From assembly GCA_963741305.1 (NCBI GenBank), contig CAVUHL010000003.1:1984001-2048000 (forward strand): a DNA stretch of 64,000 nucleotides, read 5' to 3'. This DNA comes from DATMER01 sp963741305 (GTDB lineage Bacteria; Acidobacteriota; Thermoanaerobaculia; Multivoradales; UBA5704). Below are positions 1 through 8,145 of the stretch, in pieces; positions within the stretch are counted from its first letter, which is position 1; every line of letters starts with the position of its first letter. The position numbers were made by a program, and so were the translations under genes. The notes under the pieces are model-generated. The model was not told where the DNA came from and made no database searches. It worked only from the letters and a program-made list of their open reading frames with translations.

Positions 1-2389
1 GGTCGATGGCCTTGCCGTGGCGGCCGAGGCCGGAGAGCGCCCGGGCGAGCCCCGCCAGGCTGAACGCGACGTAGACGTGGCGCTCGCCGTAGAGGGCAAG
101 CCGGCCCGCCAGGGCCTTCTCGTGGAGGCGCGCGGCTTCCGCGAATTTCCGCTGCTCCACGAGCGCGCTCGCCAGGTTGTGGAGGACGAGCAGGGTGTGG
201 GCGTGGGACTGTCCCAGGCCCGCCGACGCGGTTGCGAGGACTTCGCGGAAGAGCAGCTCGGCCTCGACGGCGTCGCCGCTGCGGAACCGCACCAGCGCCA
301 GGTCGTTCTTGGTCCAGGCGATGTCCGGGTGATCCGCTGGCAGGACCTCGCGCTGCGCCGCGAGCGCCTGCCGCAGCAGCCGCTCCGCTTCCGGGAGTCC
401 GCCCCTGGCGATCAGGACCTGGGCGAGGGCGCGCCGGCAGTGCGAGGTCTCCGGGTGGGTCTCCCCCAGCAGGGCGAGGTCGATGCGCAGGACCTCCCGC
501 AGCAGGCGCTCGGCCTCGGCGAGCTCGCCGCGGTTCTGGAGCACGCGGCCGAGCTGGAACAGGCTGTCCGCCACGCCTTTGCCGTCCGGCCCCTCCGTCT
601 CGCGGTAGATCGCGAGGGCCTCGCGATGGAGGCTCTCGATCTCCCGCGAACGTTCCGCGCCGGTGCTCTGGGAGCGCTCCACCAGCACGGTTCCCAGGTG
701 GTTCAGGTTGGCTGCGATCCGGGTGGACGAAGGAGCGCCGGGCGCCAGCCGGCGGCGGAGGCCGAGGGCTTCCCGGTAGAGCGTTTCGGCCGCGGGATAG
801 TCGCCCCGGAGGAAGTCGAGCCAGGCCACGCTCTCCAGGCTGTCGGCCAGCTCCAGGGAGCCCCGGGCGGTCTTCCGGCGCAGAGCCAGGGCCCGCCGCA
901 GGAGCGGCTCCGCCTGGTCGGTGTGGCCGAGGCCGAGAGCGGCCCGCCCGAGAGCGTCCAGCAGCGTAGCCTGCACCTCGGGATCGCCGGCGAGATCGCG
1001 CGAGGCGCGCCGCGCGCCGGTCTCCAGGAGCTCGCGCGCCGACACCTTCTCGCCCCCGCGCTGATAGGGATCGGCCTGCTCGAAGACGTCGACGAGGAAG
1101 GCCATGGCCAGGCGCGCCTTGTCGCGCTCGCGCTCGGCGCGGTCGCGCTGATCCAGGACGCCGGCGAACAGGGCGGCGATGAGGGTCAGGGCGAGGCCGG
1201 CGAGCGCGGTTCCAATTGGATGCCGGCGTGCGAGCTTCCCCGCGGAGTACAGGGCGGTCTCGCGGCGGGCGGAGATGGGGAAGGCGCCCAGGTAGCGCTC
1301 GACGTCCGCGGCCAGCTCGTCGACCGAGCGGTAGCGGCGATGCGGCTCCTTGCGCAGCGCGGCCAGGGCCAGCGTGTCGAGGTCGCCGCGCAGCTTGCGC
1401 CGCAGCTCTCCCGGGCGGGCGCGGCGCGCCGCGCCGATCTCCTCCAGGCCGGGGCCGTCCAGGGCCTGGCTGGGCTTCTCGGGTTGCCGGTGGAGGATCG
1501 CGGTTTCGAGCTCGTGGGGACCGGCGCTCCCCAGGCGGTAGGGGCTGCGGCCGCAGAGCAGCTCGTAGAGCACCACGCCGAGCGAATAGACGTCGCTCGC
1601 GGTGGTGATCGACTCGCCCCGGACCTGCTCCGGGCTCGCGTAGGCCGGGGTCATCAGGCGGAAACTCGTCGGCTCGCCGGATGGCTGGCCGGCCAGCTGT
1701 TTGGCGATGCCAAAGTCGAGGAGCTTGGGCTCCCCCTGCGCGGTCACCAGGATGTTGGCCGGTTTGACGTCGCGGTGGACGAGCAGGTTGCTGTGAGCAT
1801 AGGCGACCGCGTCGAGCAGGCGCAGGAAGAGGCGCAGGCGGTCGTCGATACCGAGCCGGTTGCGGTCGCAATAGAGGTCCAGCGGCAGCCCCTCGACGTA
1901 CTCCATGACCAGGAAAGGGATGCCGCCCGCGGTCTCGCCGCCGTCGTAGAGCCGGGCGATCGCGGGGTGCTCCAGGCGGGCCAGCACCTGGCGCTCGGCG
2001 CGGAAGCGCTGCAGGGCCTCGGGATCGTCGATGCCGCCGATACCGCCCAGCGGGGCCTGCAGGAGCTTGAGCGCGACCTGGCGCTCGAACTGGCCGTCGT
2101 CGCGCGTGGCGAGATAGACCGTGCCCATGCCGCCGTGGCTGAGGAGCCTGTCGATGCGGTAGGGGCCGAGGTGGGTGCCGGCCACGGCGGTCTCTTCATT
2201 TTGAAGGGAAGCGGGCAGCTCCAGGAAGGTGCGCGCCCGTTCGTCCGCCGCGAGCAGCCGCTCGACCGCGTTGCGGAGAGCGCCGTCGCCGCGGCAGGCC
2301 AGCTCGAGAAAGGCGCCGCGGTCCCCGGCCGGGATCTCCAGCGCCCTTTCGAACAGCGCGTCGATCTGACTCCAGCGCTCAGGCTTCAT
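1..2389 (-). CDS. Serine/threonine protein kinase with C-terminal TPR region (partial, C-terminus outside window)
   Basis: This is a bacterial Hanks-type kinase read leftward; its 3' end lies beyond base 1. From the ATG at 2389 there is a soluble N-terminal segment, then a kinase domain with the glycine loop (SHGGMGTVYLA), the VALK lysine, the HRDVKPAN catalytic loop near residue 205, the DFG motif (LLDFGIAK) and the TPAYASPEQ activation segment. A single hydrophobic segment (about 20 residues, ALAGLALTLIAALFAGVL) follows near residue 390, and after it come many TPR-like helical repeats (LGRALLRRAL-type). The kinase is therefore probably cytoplasmic with a membrane anchor and an external or protein-binding TPR region. 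It starts inside the last codons of the sigma factor gene (11-nt overlap), so the two are translationally coupled. A kinase acting on the adjacent sigma factor is an inference. Confidence 0.9.
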   Translation of the reverse strand, partial: MKPERWSQIDALFERALEIPAGDRGAFLELACRGDGALRNAVERLLAADERARTFLELPASLQNEETAVAGTHLGPYRIDRLLSHGGMGTVYLATRDDGQFERQVALKLLQAPLGGIGGIDDPEALQRFRAERQVLARLEHPAIARLYDGGETAGGIPFLVMEYVEGLPLDLYCDRNRLGIDDRLRLFLRLLDAVAYAHSNLLVHRDVKPANILVTAQGEPKLLDFGIAKQLAGQPSGEPTSFRLMTPAYASPEQVRGESITTASDVYSLGVVLYELLCGRSPYRLGSAGPHELETAILHRQPEKPSQALDGPGLEEIGAARRARPGELRRKLRGDLDTLALAALRKEPHRRYRSVDELAADVERYLGAFPISARRETALYSAGKLARRHPIGTALAGLALTLIAALFAGVLDQRDRAERERDKARLAMAFLVDVFEQADPYQRGGEKVSARELLETGARRASRDLAGDPEVQATLLDALGRAALGLGHTDQAEPLLRRALALRRKTARGSLELADSLESVAWLDFLRGDYPAAETLYREALGLRRRLAPGAPSSTRIAANLNHLGTVLVERSQSTGAERSREIESLHREALAIYRETEGPDGKGVADSLFQLGRVLQNRGELAEAERLLREVLRIDLALLGETHPETSHCRRALAQVLIARGGLPEAERLLRQALAAQREVLPADHPDIAWTKNDLALVRFRSGDAVEAELLFREVLATASAGLGQSHAHTLLVLHNLASALVEQRKFAEAARLHEKALAGRLALYGERHVYVAFSLAGLARALSGLGRHGKAID

Positions 2390-2957
2390 GGGCAGCCAGC
2401 TCCTGATAGAGCCAGGCCTTGGCCCGCCTCCACTCGCGCCGGACCGTCTCGGGAGACAGCCCGAGCACCTCGGCCGTCTCGATCTCGGTGAGGCCGCCGA
2501 AGAAGCGCAGCTCCACGACAGCGGCCTTGCGGGCGTCGAGCTCGGCGAGCGCGCCCAGCGCGTCGTCCAGGGCCACCAGGTCGGGCGGACGGCCCGCCCC
2601 CAGCCCGCTCGCCTCGCCGAGGGTGACCCGCCGGCCGCCGCCGCCGCGCTTGGCGGAGCCCTTCTTCCGGGCATGCTCGACCAGGATGCGGCGCATAAGG
2701 TGGGAGGCGAAGCCCAGGAACCGGTTGCGGTCCTCCCAGGCCACTCCATGCACGTCGCGCAGCTTCAGGTAGGCCTCGTTGACCAGCGCGGTGACCTGCA
2801 GCGTGTGCTCCGGCCGCTCGCGCCGGAGCTCCCGCGCCGCGATGCGCTTGAGCTCCTCGTAGAGGAGGGGCACCACCCTGTCCGCGATCCGGGTGTCGCC
2901 TTCGGACCACTTCCGGAGCATCTCGGTCAACGGACCGGCTGGGCACATGGGCTTCAT
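2379..2957 (-). CDS. ECF-like RNA polymerase sigma factor of the kinase-associated (acidobacterial) type
   Basis: This 192-residue sigma factor has a sigma-2 region (TLQVTALVNEAYLKL, NRFLGFASHLMRRILVEHAR) and a sigma-4 helix-turn-helix (LTEIETAEVLGLSPETVRR). It matches the ECF-like family common in Acidobacteria that sits beside Ser/Thr kinases instead of an anti-sigma factor. The usual acidic stretch before the VQE-like motif of sigma region 2.2 is replaced here by a Thr-containing stretch (HTLQVTA). In the Vibrio EcfP/PknT system the equivalent position needs phosphorylation for core binding, so activation by the adjacent kinase is plausible. The ATG at 2957 or 2948 could be the start. The gene diverges from the acylase gene across only 38 bp. 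Confidence 0.9.
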   Translation of the reverse strand: MKPMCPAGPLTEMLRKWSEGDTRIADRVVPLLYEELKRIAARELRRERPEHTLQVTALVNEAYLKLRDVHGVAWEDRNRFLGFASHLMRRILVEHARKKGSAKRGGGGRRVTLGEASGLGAGRPPDLVALDDALGALAELDARKAAVVELRFFGGLTEIETAEVLGLSPETVRREWRRAKAWLYQELAAHEA

Positions 2958-2995
2958 ACGGGGAGCCGGGCCAAATGTTAGGATCGGGCCCGCCT

Positions 2996-5041
2996 ATGCG
3001 AGCCCTTTCCTCTTTTCTCCTCCTTTTCACCATCCCTGCGCTCATGACCGGCCAGACCATCTACAGAGACACCTGGGGCGTGCCGCACATCTATGGCCCC
3101 ACCGACGCCAGCGTGGCCTTCGGCATGGCCTACGCTCAGGCAGAAGACAACTTTGCCCACGTCCAGGACAACTTCCTCCGCGCCCTCGGCCGGGCGGCGG
3201 AAGTCCACGGCGAGGAATCCCTGCGCGATGACCAGCTCGCCCGCGCCCTCGAGATCCCCCGGCTCGCGCGGGAGGAGTACGAGCGCTCCACTCCCCGCAT
3301 GCGGGCGATCTACGACGCCTACGCCGCCGGCCTGGAGCGCTACGCCGAGAAAAACCCTGGCGTCCCCCGCATCCTGGAGCGCTTCGAGCCCTGGTATCCC
3401 CTCGCGCTGATGCGCCTCAAGTACCACCAGCTCGAGTTCCTCGGCTACGCGGGCCTGGACTTCAAGAACCTTCGCGTGGCCGTCCCTGACCCGTCCGAGA
3501 AGCCGCAGGGCTCGAACTCCTGGGCCGCCGCTCCGGCCAAGAGCGCCTCGGGTCATCCCCTCCTGCTCATCAACCCGCACGTCGGATTCTTCGGAGTGGG
3601 GCAGTATTACGAGGCCCACCTGCACAGCGACGAGGGCTGGGATTTTTCGGGAGTGGGCCGCTACGGGCTTCCGTTCCCCTACATGGGGCATAACGAAACC
3701 CTCGGCTGGGCGCACACCGACAACTATCCCGACCACGGCGACCTCTACGTGGAGACGTTCGACGATCCCGCCAACCCGCTCGCCTACCGCTACGGCACCG
3801 GCCACCGCACCGCCACGCAGTGGAGCGAGGAGATCCGGGTGAAGGGGGGAGGGACAAAACGGTTCACCTTCCGCAAGACCCATCACGGCCCCATCCTCAC
3901 GGAGCACGACGGCAAGCCGGTCGCGGTGAAGCTGGCCAAGATCGAGGAGGGGGGATGGATGGACCAGTGGTACGAGATGAGCCGCGCCCGCTCCCTCGCG
4001 GAGTTCAAGCAGGCCCTCGGCCGCGTGGCCATCCCCTACATGAACATCACCTATGCGGACCGGGACGGCAACATCTTCTACGTCTACAACGGCACGGTGC
4101 CGCGCCGCTCCACGAAGTTCGACTGGAGCAAGCCGGTGGACGGCAGCGATCCGGAGACGGAGTGGCAGGGCTTCCATCCCTTCGAGGACCTTCCGCAGGT
4201 GCTCAACCCGCCCTCCGGCTTCGTGCAGAGCTGCAACTCCTCGCCGTTCGCGACCACGACCGCCGGCAATCCCGATCCGGCGGGCTTTCCGAAGTACATG
4301 ACCGGCCCCGAGACCGACAACGGCCGGGCGCGGGTCTCGAAGCGCATCCTTTCGGAGAAGGAGAAGTTCACCTTCGAGGAGTGGACGCGCGCCGCGACCG
4401 ACACGCGGGTGCTGGAGGCCGAAGGGCAGATCCCGGCGCTGGTGGCCGAGTGGGAGCGGCTCGAAGGGTCCCGGAAAGAGGCGCTCGCGCCCCTGATTGC
4501 GGAGCTCAAGGCGTGGGACCGGGTCGGGCGCTTGGACTCGGTCGCCATGACCCTGTTCGTGGAGTGGTTCGACCGCCGGCGCGGATCCTCGGGTGCCAGT
4601 GGAGAATGGGCGCTGGTGCGCACCCTGGAGGATGCCCGGCAGGAGCTGGAGAGCGGCTGGGGCACCTGGCGCGTGGCCTGGGGGGACATCAACCGCCTGC
4701 AGCGGACGTCATGGACCGGCATGGAGCCGTTCAGCGACGAGCGTCCGAGCCTGGCCGCGGCCGGCGGTCCGGGCTGGCTCGGCATCGTCTTCAACTTCTA
4801 CAACCGGCGGGTACCCTTCTCCAAGCGGCGTTATGGGGTGACGGGTAACTCCTACGTCAGCGTGGTGGAATTCGCGCCGCGGGTGAAGGCGCGCTCGATC
4901 GTCTACTTCGGGCAGAGCGGCGACCCGAAATCGCCGCACTATTTCGACCAGGCGCCGCTCTACGCGCGGGGTGAGTTCAAGCCGGCCTGGTTTACCCTGG
5001 AAGAGATCAAGGCCAACCTGGAGCGGGCTTACCAGCCCTGA
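2996..5041 (+). CDS. Secreted penicillin acylase family protein (Ntn hydrolase, S45)
   Basis: This 681-residue protein has an N-terminal signal peptide (MRALSSFLLLFTIPALMTG), which is why I place the start at the ATG at 2996 and not seven codons upstream. The family makes one precursor that cuts itself into two chains; the new N-terminal serine is the catalytic nucleophile. The expected GSNSWA motif is visible near residue 170, followed by the conserved NPHVGF segment. An alpha chain (YRDTWGVPHIYG onwards) precedes it. The substrate is some amide: beta-lactams, acyl-homoserine lactones and other N-acyl compounds are known in this family, and sequence alone does not decide between them. The gene stands alone, facing away from the sigma/kinase pair and converging with mutT. 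Confidence 0.9.
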   Translation: MRALSSFLLLFTIPALMTGQTIYRDTWGVPHIYGPTDASVAFGMAYAQAEDNFAHVQDNFLRALGRAAEVHGEESLRDDQLARALEIPRLAREEYERSTPRMRAIYDAYAAGLERYAEKNPGVPRILERFEPWYPLALMRLKYHQLEFLGYAGLDFKNLRVAVPDPSEKPQGSNSWAAAPAKSASGHPLLLINPHVGFFGVGQYYEAHLHSDEGWDFSGVGRYGLPFPYMGHNETLGWAHTDNYPDHGDLYVETFDDPANPLAYRYGTGHRTATQWSEEIRVKGGGTKRFTFRKTHHGPILTEHDGKPVAVKLAKIEEGGWMDQWYEMSRARSLAEFKQALGRVAIPYMNITYADRDGNIFYVYNGTVPRRSTKFDWSKPVDGSDPETEWQGFHPFEDLPQVLNPPSGFVQSCNSSPFATTTAGNPDPAGFPKYMTGPETDNGRARVSKRILSEKEKFTFEEWTRAATDTRVLEAEGQIPALVAEWERLEGSRKEALAPLIAELKAWDRVGRLDSVAMTLFVEWFDRRRGSSGASGEWALVRTLEDARQELESGWGTWRVAWGDINRLQRTSWTGMEPFSDERPSLAAAGGPGWLGIVFNFYNRRVPFSKRRYGVTGNSYVSVVEFAPRVKARSIVYFGQSGDPKSPHYFDQAPLYARGEFKPAWFTLEEIKANLERAYQP

Positions 5042-5083
5042 GCCCTCACCAACCGAGGACCGGCGCCGTGCGCGAACCGGCTG

Positions 5084-5133
5084 GAGCCTCCCAACCCGCG
5101 GGTTGAGGAGAGAGAGGCTCCCTTCGCGGGTTG
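5084..5133. terminator. Inverted-repeat cluster between convergent genes, possible bidirectional terminator
   Basis: GAGCCTC at 5084-5090 pairs with GAGGCTC at 5114-5120 and encloses a 14-bp perfect palindrome (CAACCCGCGGGTTG, 5092-5105). Its left arm can instead pair with CGCGGGTTG at 5125-5133. The site lies between the convergent acylase and mutT genes. No clear T-run follows, so termination is only inferred. Confidence 0.35.
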
Positions 5134-5148
5134 GCTGATCCCAAGGGC

Positions 5149-5232
5149 CTACGCCACCGCCGTCAACACCCGCGGCTTCCCGCGCGTGATCACCACCGTG
5201 TGCTCAGGCAGTTCCTTCGAGGAGATCGTCAT
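5149..5232 (-). other. Possible 27-codon micro-ORF coupled to mutT
   Basis: An ATG at 5232 overlaps the mutT stop codon (ATGA) and opens a 27-residue frame ending in TAG at 5149. Its C-terminal half (VVITRGKPRVLTAV) resembles the VVITRRGKPVA-type segment of Phd/YefM antitoxins, so it may be a gene remnant or a tiny real peptide. The evidence is only the coupling and the resemblance. Confidence 0.2.
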
Positions 5233-5624
5233 GGACCCGAAGCATACCGCGAAGCGAATGCACGGTCGCTCGGCGCGAGGTCCATGTTCGCGAGGTCTTC
5301 GGGCTCCGCCCAGATCAGGGCTTCGTGCTCCAGGGCGACGGGCTCGCCGGCGATCTCCACGGGGTAGAACTCCACGACGAAAGGGGAGCCGGGGTCGGGG
5401 AGCTCGAAGAGCAGCTCGCCCACGGCGAGCACCTCCACCGCCAGCTCCTCGGCCAATTCCCTCCGCGCGGCTTCGGGGATCGACTCGCCGGGGAGCAGCT
5501 TGCCCCCGGGAAACTCCCACAGCCCCGCGTGGCGCTTGCCCGCCGGCCGGCGGCAGAGCAGCAGGCGCCCCTGGCGCTCGATGACCGCCGCGACGACCCG
5601 GGTGATCTCCGCTTCCTTTGGCAT
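5229..5624 (-). CDS. mutT: MutT-type Nudix hydrolase ((deoxy)nucleoside triphosphate pyrophosphohydrolase)
   Basis: This is a 131-residue Nudix protein with a full Nudix box (GGKLLPGESIPEAARRELAE, then EL). The FPGG context and the small size are typical of MutT, which hydrolyses oxidised dGTP to protect replication. The start at 5624 (MPKEAEITRVVAAVI) gives the usual MutT length; an in-frame ATG at 5699 would add 25 residues unlike the family. The gene is divergent from the TonB receptor across 68 bp that contain a small TCGTACGA palindrome, and it converges with the acylase gene. Confidence 0.88.
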   Translation of the reverse strand: MPKEAEITRVVAAVIERQGRLLLCRRPAGKRHAGLWEFPGGKLLPGESIPEAARRELAEELAVEVLAVGELLFELPDPGSPFVVEFYPVEIAGEPVALEHEALIWAEPEDLANMDLAPSDRAFASRYASGP

Positions 5625-5692
5625 TCTTCTTGGATGCGTACTATCGTACGAAGCCGTCAGGAAGTCACGGGTTGCCGAGGAGACCGGAAACG

Positions 5693-7630
5693 ATGACACG
5701 TTCGTGGAGAAGATGCATCACGGGCGCTTTTGCCCTGACTTCGCTGCTGGCCGGCCCGGCCGCGGCGCAGCAGGAGCCTGGCGACAAGCTCGCGGCGGCG
5801 GCCGACCTGAAGAAGCTCAGCATCGAAGAGCTGATGGACATCGACGTCACCTCGGTTTCGCGCCGCGCCGAGCGCCTCAACGATGCGGCCGCGGCCATCG
5901 CCGTGATCACCCAGGAAGACATCCGGCGCTCGGGTGTGACCAGCCTCCCCGAAGCGCTGCGCCTGGTCAACTCGCTTCAGGTCGCCCGCCAGAACCAGCG
6001 CACCTGGGCGGTCACCGCCCGCGGCTTCAACATCCCGACCGCCAACAAGATGCTGGTGCTGATCGACGGCCGCAGCGTCTACACGCCGCTGTTCTCGGGC
6101 GTGTTCTGGGACGTGCAGGACACGCTGCTGGAGGACGTGGAGCGCATCGAGGTCATCCGCGGCCCGGGCGCGACCCTGTGGGGGGCCAACGCGGTCAACG
6201 GCATCGTCAACATCATCACCAAGCGGGCCGCGGACACTCAGGGCGGCCTGCTCACCGCGGGGGCCGGCAACGAGGAGAAGGGCTTCGGCGGCGTGCGCTA
6301 CGGCGGCACGCTGGGGGCGACCGGCCACTACCGCGCCTACGGCAAATACTTCAACCGCGACTCGCTGATCCTGGCGGACGGCTCCGACGCGCGCGATCCG
6401 ATGTGGATGGGGCAGGGGGGCTTCCGCGCCGACTGGAAGACCGCCGGACGCGACGCATTCACCTTCCAGGGCGACGCCTACACCGGCCGTATCGGCGAGC
6501 CCACCCGGGACGACAGCAACGTCGACGGCGGCAACCTGCTCGGCCGCTGGTCCCGCACCCTCTCCGAGGAATCCGACCTGGAGCTTCAGGTCTACTGGGA
6601 CCGCACCCACCGCTACATCCCAGGCTCCTTCGAGGAGCACCTGGACATCATGGACCTCGACTTCCAGCACCGGCTCCCCATCGCGGAGCGGCACGACCTG
6701 GTCTGGGGCTTCGGCTACCGCCATCACGCCGACCGGGTGGAGAACAGCCGGTCGCTCGCCTTCCTGCCGGCCCGCAAGGACTTCGACCTGTTCAGCCTCT
6801 TCGCCCAGGACGAGGTCTCCCTGATGGATGGCAGGTTGGCGCTGACCGCCGGGACCAAGCTGGAGCACAACGACTCCACCGGGCTGGAAGTCCAGCCGAG
6901 CGTCCGCGCCGCGTGGAAGGCGAGCGAGCGGCGCACGCTCTGGGCCGCCGCCTCCCGGGCCGTGCGCACCCCGACCCGGATCGACGAGGACTTCGTGATT
7001 TTCCTGCCCGACGGACAGGTCTTCGTCCAGGAGAGCCCCGGCTTCGAGTCCGAGGAGCTGCTCGCCTGGGAGCTCGGCTACCGCATCCAGCCTCACCCGG
7101 AGCTCCTGCTCGACGTCGCCGCGTTCTACAACGTCTACGACAACCTGCGCAGCCAGGAGCCGCCCGCGGGCAGGCCGTTCCCGATCACGCTCGCCAACGA
7201 GCTGGAGGCGGAGACCTGGGGAGTCGAGCTGAGGAGCAACTTCCAGCCGGTCCAGGGCTGGCGCCTGCAGGTGACATACGCCTGGCTGGACAAGGAGCTC
7301 CGCCTCGATCCGGACAGCAGGGACACGACGCGCGGGGTGGGCGAGGGCAACGACCCCGAGCACCGCGTTTCGCTGAGGTCGCTGTTCGACCTGCCCGGCG
7401 GGTTCGAGGTGGACGGCTGGCTCCGCTACGTCAGCGCGCTGCCTTCCCCGGCCGTGGACGACTACACCGAGCTGGACGTCCGGCTGGGCTGGCGGGCCTC
7501 GGATGGGCTGGAGCTGGCTCTGGTGGGGCAGAACCTCCTTCACGGGTCGCATGAGGAGTTCGGCCCCGCCAACCTCTTCCGCGAAGCCGTCGAGCGCAGC
7601 TTCCATGGAAAGGCAACATGGCGCTTCTGA
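5693..7630 (+). CDS. TonB-dependent outer-membrane receptor
   Basis: This 645-residue protein starts at the ATG at 5693 with a GAGGAG ribosome site nine bases upstream. A signal peptide ending in AAAQQ is followed by a plug domain (LSIEELMDIDVTSVSRRAE, VLIDGRSVYTPLFSG, IEVIRGPGATLWGANAVNG, VNIITK) and a long beta-barrel ending in an aromatic residue (ATWRF), the outer-membrane assembly signature. It should bring a ligand across the outer membrane using TonB energy. The ligand is unknown. It is the first gene of a tightly overlapping chain, and its stop lies 13 bases inside the yfiR-like gene. The arrangement receptor, YfiR, histidine kinase suggests the receptor and the sensor share a ligand (inference). 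Confidence 0.93.
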   Translation: MTRSWRRCITGAFALTSLLAGPAAAQQEPGDKLAAAADLKKLSIEELMDIDVTSVSRRAERLNDAAAAIAVITQEDIRRSGVTSLPEALRLVNSLQVARQNQRTWAVTARGFNIPTANKMLVLIDGRSVYTPLFSGVFWDVQDTLLEDVERIEVIRGPGATLWGANAVNGIVNIITKRAADTQGGLLTAGAGNEEKGFGGVRYGGTLGATGHYRAYGKYFNRDSLILADGSDARDPMWMGQGGFRADWKTAGRDAFTFQGDAYTGRIGEPTRDDSNVDGGNLLGRWSRTLSEESDLELQVYWDRTHRYIPGSFEEHLDIMDLDFQHRLPIAERHDLVWGFGYRHHADRVENSRSLAFLPARKDFDLFSLFAQDEVSLMDGRLALTAGTKLEHNDSTGLEVQPSVRAAWKASERRTLWAAASRAVRTPTRIDEDFVIFLPDGQVFVQESPGFESEELLAWELGYRIQPHPELLLDVAAFYNVYDNLRSQEPPAGRPFPITLANELEAETWGVELRSNFQPVQGWRLQVTYAWLDKELRLDPDSRDTTRGVGEGNDPEHRVSLRSLFDLPGGFEVDGWLRYVSALPSPAVDDYTELDVRLGWRASDGLELALVGQNLLHGSHEEFGPANLFREAVERSFHGKATWRF

Positions 7631-8145
7631 GGAAGGCCCTCATCGTCCTGCTGCTCCTGGCCGCCCCCCTCGGAGCGCAGGCGCCGGAGTACGACCTGAA
7701 GGCGGCCTTCCTGTTCAACTTCGCCAAGTTCGTGGAGTGGCCGGCGAGCGCCTTCTCCGGGCCGCGCGCGCCGCTGACGGTCTGCGTCTACGGAGAAGAC
7801 CCGTTCGGCCCCAGCCTCGACCTGGTTGTCCAGAACGAGCGCGTGGGCGAGCGCAGCCTCCTGGTTCAGCGGCCGGACAGCGTCGACGACCTCGGGGAGT
7901 GCCACGTGCTCTTCATCAGCCGTTCGGCGAAGGACCGGCTCAGGGAAGTGATGGCGGAGGTCGAGGGCAAGCCGGTCCTTACCGTCGCCGACACCGACGG
8001 CTTCCTGCGCGCCGGCGGCGTCATCAATTTCGTCCTGGAGGGCAGCAAGGTCCGTTTCCTCATCGACCAGGAGGCGGCAGGGCGCAGCGGCCTGCAGATC
8101 AGCTCCAAGCTGATGCGCCTGGCGGTCAACACCGGGGCGAAATGA
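7618..8145 (+). CDS. YfiR family periplasmic protein (DUF4154)
   Basis: This 175-residue secreted protein begins with a signal peptide (ALLRKALIVLLLLAAPLGAQ) followed by the family hallmark YDLKAAFLFNFAKFVEWP. In Pseudomonas, YfiR is a periplasmic regulator that inhibits a membrane signalling enzyme. Here the downstream partner is a two-TM histidine kinase, so it may gate that sensor. The ATG at 7618 follows GGAAAGG and overlaps the receptor gene; its own stop forms an ATGA overlap with the kinase gene at 8142. Confidence 0.9.
   Translation: MALLRKALIVLLLLAAPLGAQAPEYDLKAAFLFNFAKFVEWPASAFSGPRAPLTVCVYGEDPFGPSLDLVVQNERVGERSLLVQRPDSVDDLGECHVLFISRSAKDRLREVMAEVEGKPVLTVADTDGFLRAGGVINFVLEGSKVRFLIDQEAAGRSGLQISSKLMRLAVNTGAK

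Noticed and set aside
17..2491. 824-codon open frame on the plus strand opposite the kinase gene
   Set aside because: Antisense shadow caused by high GC at third positions; its translation is low-complexity while the minus strand gives a clear kinase.
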